Shown here: piece after piece, positions 50,217 to 56,168 of the stretch
Numbering within the stretch: the first letter of the stretch is position 1
Layout of the letters: each line of letters opens with the position of its first letter
Source: Frankia sp. AgB32
GTDB lineage: Bacteria; Actinomycetota; Actinomycetes; Frankiales; Frankiaceae
Direction: 5' to 3'
NCBI RefSeq assembly: GCF_023243045.1
Contig: NZ_JALKFX010000038.1
Location: 1 to 56,168 of the forward strand
DNA length: 56,168 bases
Made by a program: the position numbers and the translations under genes
The notes under the pieces: model-generated
Seen by the model: only the letters and a program-made list of their open reading frames with translations
Told to the model about the DNA's origin: nothing
Databases searched by the model: none

Positions 50217-50924
50217 TCAGTCGATGGGGCGGGCGAAGGTGCCGCCGACGAAGCAGAGCATCGCGCAGACGATGCCGAGCACCGACGCGACCATCGCCTC
50301 GCGGGCGCCCTGCGCCTCGTCGCCGGAGAACACCATGGTCAGCACCAGGGTGCCGACACCGACGATGGCGCCGACGACGCCGAGCATGAACCGGCGCTGG
50401 ATCGTCTCCCGCGGCGGGAGTTGCGACAGGGCGTCGATCGGGGCGATCCGGCCGGCGCGGGCCTGGTTGCCGACGCGGCGGCGGATGTCACGCAGGCGGA
50501 AGGTGTTGCCCGCGATGAAGAAACTGACCGCCGTGACGATCATTGAGCCGGTCACCGAGACCCGGGCGAAGGAGGTCGACAAGGTCAGCCAGACCCAGGT
50601 CTCCAACACCGCCAGCAGGACGAGGCAGGTGAGGATGACAACGGTCGAGCGCATCAGTGCGGGACTGAAATGCTGCTCTTCGGGTTCGTGCAGGACGCCC
50701 ATGAGTCGACTCCTCGGCTTGGGTTCCACCAGGACCGTCGCGGTCGGCGACGGTTCGGCGGGATCGGCGTGGCGCGGGCCGCGACGGGTGCGGACGTCGT
50801 GCTCCGGGATGTCGGGCGCTGCGGGGTGGGGCGTGGGCGGGCGGGGGGCCGAGACTGCCTGGGCGGACGGGCTGGTGGGTGTGGCCGGTAAGGATGGGTC
50901 GGCCAGGGAACTAACTACAGTCAC
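50217..50924 (-). CDS. Membrane protein of unknown function (third gene of OmpA-lipoprotein operon)
   Basis: A ~235-residue protein. A Pro-rich disordered N-terminus (~75 residues) leads to two pairs of membrane helices (STVVILTCLVLLAVLETWVW, SMIVTAVSFFIAGNTF; then FMLGVVGAIVGVGTLVLTMVF, MVASVLGIVCAMLCFVGGTFA) with a charged loop between (RRRVGNQARAGRIAPIDAL). GTG 50924 overlaps the end of the upstream lipoprotein gene by 14 bases. ATG 50702 (MGVLHEPEEQ) is an alternative that would omit the Pro-rich part. No family recognised. It is expected to lie in the inner membrane with the product at 49107. Confidence 0.7.
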   Translation of the reverse strand: MTVVSSLADPSLPATPTSPSAQAVSAPRPPTPHPAAPDIPEHDVRTRRGPRHADPAEPSPTATVLVEPKPRSRLMGVLHEPEEQHFSPALMRSTVVILTCLVLLAVLETWVWLTLSTSFARVSVTGSMIVTAVSFFIAGNTFRLRDIRRRVGNQARAGRIAPIDALSQLPPRETIQRRFMLGVVGAIVGVGTLVLTMVFSGDEAQGAREAMVASVLGIVCAMLCFVGGTFARPID

Positions 50925-51744
50925 TGCTGATCCGACGGCACAGCTCACCCTTGAGGAAGCGGGCGAGGTCCTGCTGCGGCCGGTCCGCGCCGCCCTCGTT
51001 CACGCCGAGGAACCGGACCCTGTCGTTGCCGACCGAGGCGATCTGCCCGGTGGAGAAGCAACGTTTGACCAGTGCTTCGGCGATCGTGACGGAGGCCTTC
51101 TTCCCGTTGACGTCGAGGCAGTCGGAATCCTGGCCGGTGCCCAGCAGGTCGGTCCAGACGAGCACGGTCACGTCGGTGACCTTCGCGCCGGGCGTCGACC
51201 GCACGGCGGCCACCTCGTCGTTGATCCCGCCCAGCAGACCGGTGACACTGCCGGTCGTGGTGACCCGCTCGGCCTGCACGACATGGTTGATCTCGGTGCC
51301 CAGGGCCTTCGACGCGGCGGCCCGGTCCTTCTCCGCCCGGCGGCTGTTGTTCCGCTTGATCTGGAACATCCGGTCGCCGTGGAAGCAGTCCGAGTACGTC
51401 GTGGGCCCGCCGCCGCTGGCGACCAGCTTGACGTAGGCGCCGTCCTTCAACGCCGTGTCCAGGTAGGGCTGCACGCGGGTGGCCACCCGCTGCGCGGTGG
51501 CCGCCGAGTTGTCGGACACGTCGAGCAGCATCAGCAGCAGCGGCGCGCCCGAGCTGGGCGTGTCCTCCTGGTACTGGGTGCAGTCGAGTGGCCCGGAGGC
51601 CTGGGCCCTGCCGCCCAGCAGTCCGCCGGTGTCGCAGGCCGCCAGCAGCGGCGTCGCGAGCATCGAGGCCGCGACCAGCACGGCGAGTCGGCGTCGACGG
51701 GGTAGGCGGGCCCGCACCCGGGGGATCAGCACCTGGTACCTCAT
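50911..51744 (-). CDS. Lipoprotein of unknown function (VWA-like topology)
   Basis: A 277-residue lipoprotein. The basic start and hydrophobic stretch end in LLAACDTGG, a lipobox with Cys37 as lipidated residue. The mature part contains PLLLMLLDVSDNSAAT, a strand followed by Asp-x-Ser-x-Ser as in a degenerate VWA MIDAS motif, then VTVLVWTDLLGTG and VRFLGVNEGG. Several Cys (DCTQYQ, SDCFHG, SDCLDV, KRCFS, LCRRISSDC) may form disulfides. The ATG overlaps the stop of the OmpA gene (ATGA), so both are made together. The two probably sit on the outer face of the membrane as one complex. Confidence 0.75.
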   Translation of the reverse strand: MRYQVLIPRVRARLPRRRRLAVLVAASMLATPLLAACDTGGLLGGRAQASGPLDCTQYQEDTPSSGAPLLLMLLDVSDNSAATAQRVATRVQPYLDTALKDGAYVKLVASGGGPTTYSDCFHGDRMFQIKRNNSRRAEKDRAAASKALGTEINHVVQAERVTTTGSVTGLLGGINDEVAAVRSTPGAKVTDVTVLVWTDLLGTGQDSDCLDVNGKKASVTIAEALVKRCFSTGQIASVGNDRVRFLGVNEGGADRPQQDLARFLKGELCRRISSDCS

Positions 51745-52298
51745 CGCAGCACGATCTCCACTCGGCGTCGGCTCGCGTCGGCGACGTCGTTCTGGGCGCC
51801 CTGCTCGCCCCTGCCCTCGACGTCCAGCACGGAGCTGGGAATGTCCTGCGTTGCCAGCCAGGCCTCGACTGCCTTCGCCCGGTCCAGCGACAGCTTCTGG
51901 TTGTCCTCGGCGCGCCCGATGCCGTCGCTGTACCCGATCACCGAGATCGGTCCGGGGTGCTCCCGGATCGCCGGCAGGATCTGCGCGAGGGCGGTGACCG
52001 CCGCCGGCAGCAGGGTGCTGCTGCTCGACTCGAACAGGTAGTCGGCGCTGACGGTCGACACCTGGCTGCCGTCCGGCTGGGTGACGAACTTGCTCAGCGG
52101 CGGCAGCGGGTCGGCGGCGACGTCAGGAGCCGTCCGGGCCGCGTGCGGTGCCGGGGTGAACGGGCTGGCGCCGGCCGAGGCCGAACATCCGGCCGTCAGG
52201 CCGAGCGCCAACGCGAGCGCCACGGCCGTGCACGCACGAACCCCCGAATTGCCGCGCCTGAACGTGGCATCTCCGAGTGTGGAGTGAGTGTGTTCCAC
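51741..52298 (-). CDS. OmpA-domain lipoprotein (first gene of four-gene operon)
   Basis: A 185-residue lipoprotein. The signal peptide ends in LGLTAGCSAS, with Cys38 as the lipidated residue. After a linker, an OmpA/MotB-like domain runs from ~100 to the end: SADYLFESSSSTLLPAAVTALAQ, then ISVIGYSDGIGRAEDNQKLSLDRAKAV with the peptidoglycan-binding Asp and Arg pattern, and GRGEQGAQNDVADASRRRVEIVL. The domain would hold diaminopimelate peptidoglycan. GTG 52298 has GGGGG 8 bases upstream. The following lipoprotein gene overlaps by 4 bases and two membrane-protein genes complete the operon. Confidence 0.85.
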   Translation of the reverse strand: MEHTHSTLGDATFRRGNSGVRACTAVALALALGLTAGCSASAGASPFTPAPHAARTAPDVAADPLPPLSKFVTQPDGSQVSTVSADYLFESSSSTLLPAAVTALAQILPAIREHPGPISVIGYSDGIGRAEDNQKLSLDRAKAVEAWLATQDIPSSVLDVEGRGEQGAQNDVADASRRRVEIVLR

Positions 52299-52491
52299 GG
52301 TGTGCCCCCAACGGCGAATGCGGGGCCAACCATAACGGGGGTGATAAGGGCACCTCCGCGCACCCTTGGGTGTTGTGTGCATAGTGGGGCGCACTGGTGC
52401 GCCGTTGAGCGACCGGTTCACTATCGTTCGCCGGCAGTGCGGGTCGCCTTACCCACGGCCGAGCGGAAACCCGCAGGTCAACGACGGATCC

Positions 52492-53397
52492 TCAGCCTGC
52501 CGGCGGCCGGCTCGCCACGAAGATCGACGTGGACGGCACGTACTCGCCGCGCCGTGGACCCCACTGACCCCAGGTCTGCTCGAGTCCCTCCGGCCACTCC
52601 GGCTCGATGATGTCGTGCAGGATCAGCCCCGCCGCGACGATCTCGCGGACCCGGTCGCCGATCGTCCGGTGGGTCTCGGTGTAGATCGCCTGGCCCTGCT
52701 CGTCGTGCTCGGTGTAGGCGCGCCGGTCGAAGTAGCTGTGGTAGACCCGCAGCCCGTTCTCGTCCGGGTCGTCCGGCAGGCACCAGACGAACGGATGCGT
52801 GGTCGAGAACACCCAGCGCCCGCCGGGCCGCAGCACCCGGGCGACCTCCCGCATGAGCGCACCGCTGTCGGCGACGAACGGGACCGCGCCGAACGCCGAA
52901 CAGGCGATGTCCACGCTCCCGTCGGCGAACGGCAGGGCCACGGCGTCGGCCTGCACGAGGGGGACGTCGATGCCGGTCCGGGCGGCGTAGGTGCGGGCCT
53001 GCGCGAGCTGTCCGCTGGACAGGTCGAACCCGACCACCCGGGCGCCCTGCCCGTGCAGCCACCGGGAGCACTGGGCGCCGCCGCAGCCGACCTCAAGGAC
53101 GGTCCGTCCGGCCACGTCACCGAGCAGGTGCAGGTCCGACTCGCGCAGCCCCTCCGGACTCCAGCAGAAGTCGCTGTCGCCGAGGAACTCCCCGTGCTCG
53201 GCCTGGTATTCGGCGGCCGCGCCGTCCCAGTAGACGCGGCTGGCGCGGCGCGCCGTGTCGGCGTCGACGTCGAGGTAGCCGAAGGCGGGCGAGGGGCCGT
53301 CGTCCGGGCCCTGGGCGGAGTCGGTGGCGGGCGCGGCGTCGATCATGCCGGCGTGGCCGGCGTCGTCTGGACTCTCCACGAGGTTGCATGCTGGCAT
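52492..53397 (-). CDS. Class I SAM-dependent methyltransferase
   Basis: A 301-residue methyltransferase (Methyltransf_11 type). The SAM-binding loop is VLEVGCGGAQCSRW, the acidic end of strand 2 is VVGFDLSSGQ, then LVQADAVALPFADGSVD and the post-motif VARVLRPGGRWVFSTTHPF. The helical N-terminus (RVYWDGAAAEYQAEHGEFLGD) covers the active site, as in the actinobacterial subgroup active on small molecules or lipids. ATG 53397 is used; ATG 53346 would drop a poorly conserved leader. It is on the same strand as the kinase gene, 84 bases after its stop, so the kinase transcript may read into it. Confidence 0.9.
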   Translation of the reverse strand: MPACNLVESPDDAGHAGMIDAAPATDSAQGPDDGPSPAFGYLDVDADTARRASRVYWDGAAAEYQAEHGEFLGDSDFCWSPEGLRESDLHLLGDVAGRTVLEVGCGGAQCSRWLHGQGARVVGFDLSSGQLAQARTYAARTGIDVPLVQADAVALPFADGSVDIACSAFGAVPFVADSGALMREVARVLRPGGRWVFSTTHPFVWCLPDDPDENGLRVYHSYFDRRAYTEHDEQGQAIYTETHRTIGDRVREIVAAGLILHDIIEPEWPEGLEQTWGQWGPRRGEYVPSTSIFVASRPPAG

Positions 53398-53437
53398 CTC
53401 CCGCCGGGTCGGCCGGCGGTGCCCCCGCGAGGACGGG

Positions 53438-53473
53438 TCGGCTGGGCCGGATGTCTCGGCTGGGCCGGATGTC
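53438..53473. repeat. 18-bp perfect tandem duplication
   Basis: TCGGCTGGGCCGGATGTC occurs twice in succession and a further TCGG follows. It lies between the kinase stop (53482) and the methyltransferase start (53397). Confidence 0.85.
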
Positions 53474-53481
53474 TCGGCGGA

Positions 53482-55467
53482 TCAGGTCTCGGTGTGGCTG
53501 ACCGCGCTGCCGATCACCGCGCGGTTCTCCGCCACGGTGATCGGGGTGTAGACGACCGTGCCGGCCGCATGGGGGTCGACGAGCCGCCCGCGCCGGCTCT
53601 CCCCGACGAGGCGGGCCCGGCCCTCCAGCGACCCGACCCCGACCTCGTGGTCCGCCGGGCCGAACGGGCCCGTCCCGAGCAGGCCGGACTGCGCGGGGCT
53701 GTCCGTCGCGTAGATGCGCACGACCGTGCCCGGCACTGTCGTCCACCGCAGGACGGCTCCCCCGAGCGTCGACCGTGCCTCGAGGTCGAGGACCGGTCGG
53801 GGCCGGGCCACGACCCGGACGACGACCTCCGCCGTGTCCCCCGGGGACAGCGCGTCCGACCCGTCCGGGCCGGCGACCCACACCCGGTAGCGGTACACCG
53901 CGCCCGCCGCCGTGTCGGTGTCGACGAAATGACCGCCCTCGCCGCGGAAGCGGCGCTTGGCGCCCGACAGCGGCGACGCCTCGGCGAACCGCCGCTCGAT
54001 CAGGACCTCGTCGTAACCGGGCATCGGCCGCCAGGACAGCTCCACCGCGTCCCCGACGTCGGTGTCCGCCGACATCGACGCCCGCAACGCGGTCACCACC
54101 GGGGTCAGGATCCGTGACGCGGTGCGGGCCGGCTCCGAGCGCAGCCGGCCGGAGCGCCCGGCGAGAACGGCCACGACCTCGTGCCAGTGCGGGACGCCGC
54201 GGGGCACGCCGGCGTCGAACAGCTCGGTGCCGCTGGTGATGCCCAGGCTTCGCTCCCGGCGGCCGTTCGGCGCGGCCGGGTCCGCCAGCACCCGACAGAC
54301 CCGGTAGGACACCCCCGGGGTCGCCGACGGCTCCCACCGCAGCAGCACCGCGCCGTCCTGCTCGCTCGCGCTGACCTCGCCCGGTGCCGCCGGGCCGACC
54401 TCAGCCTCCCCGGCCACGCCCGGCGCGCCGGCGGTCGCGGACGCCGGGACCGGTGGCGCCGGGACGGACACGGCCGGGACGGGCTCGGGCAGCTCCGGGA
54501 AGTCGACCGGAGGGCGCCCGGGCGGCGGCCGGCGCGTGGTGCGGGGAGCGAACTGGGTGACGTCACCGCTCCCGTCGCCCAGGCCGTCATCGCTGTCGCT
54601 GCCGCGGCCGGTCGGACCAGGTGCCGCCGGGGCGGCCGCAGCCACGCGGGCGAGCAGTTCGCGGGCCCGCCGCGGGGTGATCCGCAGGGCCGGGTCCTTC
54701 TCCAGCAGGCCGTCGAGCACCTCGCCGAGCTGCCCGGCCCGGTGCGCCGGCGCCGGCGGGTACAGGACGATCGCGGCGAGCATCGCGCCGAAGCTGTCCC
54801 GCTCGAACGGCGGATGCCCCTCGACGGCGAAGTAGAGCGTGCCGCCGAGGCTGAACAGGTCCGCCTCGAACGTCGCCGGCTCGTTGTTGAGCCGTTCCGG
54901 CGCCATGTACAGCGGTGTTCCGAGCACGCCCGTGACGGTGAGGGTGGGATCGCCGTCGCCGGTGGCGATGCCGAAGTCGGTGAGGACCACCCGGCCGTCC
55001 GTCGCGATCAGCACGTTCGAGGGCTTGACGTCCCGATGGACGATGCCGTGCTCCCGCGCGGCGACGAGCGCGTCGAGGATCGCGAGCCCGGCCCGGGCAA
55101 CCTCCGGGACGGGCATCGGACCGTCATCCCGGACGAGCTCGTACAGGGACCGGGACGGCACGAGCTCCATCACGATCCACGGCAGGCCGTTCTCCAGGAC
55201 GACGTCGAGGATCGTGACAACGTGCGGATGGCTGCGCAGCTTCGCGGCGTGCCGGGCCTCCCGCATCGCCCGCTCGACCCGGTCGGCCCGCTCGGCCCGC
55301 TCGGGACCGGCGACCCCGCCGGCGAACTCGATCTCCTTCAGGGCGGCCTCGGTCTCGAGGACGGTGTCGAACGCCCGCCACACGGTGCCCATCGCACCCG
55401 CACCCAGCCGCCCGACAAGCCGATATCGGCCCGCCACCATGCGGTTGCCCACCGGACCGGCAGCCAC
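53482..55467 (-). CDS. Serine/threonine protein kinase with C-terminal fibronectin-III-like repeats
   Basis: A 661-residue eukaryotic-type kinase. Gly-loop GRLGAGAMGTVW (20-31), ATP Lys44 in AALKEIEF, catalytic loop IVHRDVKPSN (Asp146), DFG at 164-166, activation loop then MAPERL. The kinase ends near residue 285. A Pro-rich linker leads to two or three ~90-residue beta domains (VSASEQDGAVLLRWEPSA, VGDAVELSWRPMPGYDEVLI, STLGGAVLRWTTVPGT), which look like fibronectin type III modules. No membrane helix is seen, so unlike PknB it appears cytoplasmic. GTG 55467 has a GAGGGGGT ribosome binding site, the same context as the Hsp70-WD40 start. Targets are unknown. Confidence 0.92.
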   Translation of the reverse strand: MAAGPVGNRMVAGRYRLVGRLGAGAMGTVWRAFDTVLETEAALKEIEFAGGVAGPERAERADRVERAMREARHAAKLRSHPHVVTILDVVLENGLPWIVMELVPSRSLYELVRDDGPMPVPEVARAGLAILDALVAAREHGIVHRDVKPSNVLIATDGRVVLTDFGIATGDGDPTLTVTGVLGTPLYMAPERLNNEPATFEADLFSLGGTLYFAVEGHPPFERDSFGAMLAAIVLYPPAPAHRAGQLGEVLDGLLEKDPALRITPRRARELLARVAAAAPAAPGPTGRGSDSDDGLGDGSGDVTQFAPRTTRRPPPGRPPVDFPELPEPVPAVSVPAPPVPASATAGAPGVAGEAEVGPAAPGEVSASEQDGAVLLRWEPSATPGVSYRVCRVLADPAAPNGRRERSLGITSGTELFDAGVPRGVPHWHEVVAVLAGRSGRLRSEPARTASRILTPVVTALRASMSADTDVGDAVELSWRPMPGYDEVLIERRFAEASPLSGAKRRFRGEGGHFVDTDTAAGAVYRYRVWVAGPDGSDALSPGDTAEVVVRVVARPRPVLDLEARSTLGGAVLRWTTVPGTVVRIYATDSPAQSGLLGTGPFGPADHEVGVGSLEGRARLVGESRRGRLVDPHAAGTVVYTPITVAENRAVIGSAVSHTET

Positions 55468-55754
55468 GACACCCCCTCGGCTAGGTATTGCCGCAGGCCA
55501 GCTTTCCAGGCGAACCGGGTTGTCACGACCCGCGTGGGCGCGATCCGACACGGCGTTCACCGGCGCCGCGTCTGAGCAGCCCGTTCGCCGTGCCCCGTCC
55601 CGCCCCGCGCTATCCACCTTGCACCTTTTCTCGGCGCTGCCCACCCGCATCGTGCACCCTTGTCGGCCAGCTCGCACCGCCCGCCCCGGTTGTCGCGCCT
55701 CACGCCGCTCGTCCCGGTGCGCGCCAGCGGCCCGCGTCGGGACGGACGGCATGG

Positions 55755-56088
55755 TCAGGGCACCGGGTGCGTCGCGGGCTGCGGGGTGTCGAGGTCGGTG
55801 AGCGGCGGGTTGGCCGACCGGGCCGTCGTCGCCGGGCCGGTGGACGTGGCCGACCGCTCGCCGCGCATCGCGAAGGCGAACGTGGTGGCGGCAAGCAGGG
55901 ATCCGGCGACGGACGACAGTGTCCGGCCGGGACCGCCGATGTCTGCCGCCCGGGCCAGCGCCGTGCCGCTGCCGGCCCCGGCGAAGGCGGCCAGGATGGT
56001 GACGACGACGCCGGTCGCGCGGTCGCTGGGGAACAGCAGTTGGGCGCAGAGCGTGCCGAGGACGACGGCCGCCCCGGCCGGCCGCCCC
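55755..56088 (-). CDS. Membrane protein, C-terminal part (truncated by window edge)
   Basis: An open minus-strand frame ending at TGA 55755-55757. The readable part has two or three hydrophobic segments (AAVVLGTLCAQLLF, GVVVTILAAFAGAGSG, SVAGSLLAATTFAFAM) and then a Thr/Pro-rich tail ending in THPVP. The start is not reached: beyond ~56080 the sequence becomes G/C homopolymer that cannot be trusted. Family cannot be named; hypothetical integral membrane protein. Confidence 0.5.
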
Positions 56089-56168
56089 CGGGGGGGGGGG
56101 CCCGGCCCCCCGGCCCCCCCCCCCCCCGCCCCCCCCGGCCCGGCGGGCGGGGCGCGCGCGCCGGGCGC
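56086..56168. other. G/C homopolymer-rich end, probable sequencing or assembly artefact
   Basis: From about 56086 the sequence consists almost only of G and C in runs of up to 14, with no coding logic in any frame and an abrupt change from normal coding DNA just before. This resembles low-quality bases at a contig end. Confidence 0.75.

Noticed and set aside
49107-52298. Assignment of the four-gene operon to the Zorya defence system
   Set aside because: The OmpA protein is a lipoprotein rather than a MotB-like membrane protein, no MotA-type channel signature is visible, and no ZorC/ZorD/ZorE-type genes are present.
1-56168. CRISPR arrays, tRNA and rRNA genes
   Set aside because: No regularly spaced direct repeats with unique spacers and no cloverleaf or rRNA-like sequence was recognised in the intergenic regions. 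The only regular tandem repeats are the 27-bp, 18-bp, 17-bp and 11-bp sets described.

Overview
This window comes from a very GC-rich actinobacterial chromosome. The protein families point to a filamentous actinomycete, most likely Frankia or a close relative: a DUF222/HNH-type protein at the left edge, DUF6158, several actinobacterial two-component systems, many GTG starts, and relics of the TIR/NB-ARC proteins common in Frankia. The genus is an inference. No rRNA, tRNA, CRISPR array, intact insertion sequence or origin was found. The last ~80 bases on the right are a G/C homopolymer-rich smear that looks like a poor contig end.

Left part (1-7400): after the truncated DUF222 protein comes a minus-strand envelope-glycosylation block. 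It holds a GT2/GtrA glycosyltransferase, a large GT39/ArnT-type membrane glycosyltransferase, and an OmpR-type two-component system. The two glycosyltransferase genes and the response regulator gene each carry an array of 11-bp direct repeats (best units CCTGTGA..) ending 21-22 bases before the start codon. This predicts that the regulator controls itself and both glycosyltransferases.

Accessory, defence-like part (7441-15450): a less GC-rich ScoMcrA-like PD-(D/E)xK restriction endonuclease gene interrupted by one frameshift; a secreted protein and a dienelactone hydrolase; a two-gene operon for a three-Cys-motif Gp37/Gp68 protein and its partner TcmP, behind a promoter with an embedded 14-bp palindrome; and an Hsp70-like ATPase fused to a seven-bladed WD40 propeller.

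Middle part (15812-30465): a second two-component system (histidine kinase and LuxR/NarL-like regulator, 4-bp overlap) with a small unknown protein; a proline-repeat ORF next to a DUF6158 gene; a solute-binding/VWA protein; a MobA-like nucleotidyltransferase fused to a GNAT acetyltransferase; an alpha/beta hydrolase; a DoxX protein with a MarR regulator and a probable MarR operator; a nucleotidyltransferase-BON fusion overlapping a metallophosphoesterase gene; a disordered membrane protein, a small unknown protein, an FmdB zinc-ribbon protein and an L-asparaginase II.

Transport part (30505-39747): a DnaJ-domain membrane protein, a family III CoA-transferase with permuted domain order, a complete five-gene branched-chain amino-acid-type (HAAT) ABC importer with a strong hairpin between the binding protein and permease genes, a small membrane protein and a LysR regulator.

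Right part (40000-56168): a secreted glycosidase-like protein, a RecQ helicase, an SDR oxidoreductase behind a probable TetR-type operator, a luciferase-like oxidoreductase and a helical-repeat protein; then decayed pieces of NB-ARC and TIR genes; a patatin and a PlsC acyltransferase pair (lipid remodelling); a four-gene minus-strand operon (OmpA lipoprotein, second lipoprotein, two membrane proteins) that looks like an uncharacterised envelope complex; a methyltransferase; a Ser/Thr protein kinase with fibronectin-III repeats; and a truncated membrane protein.
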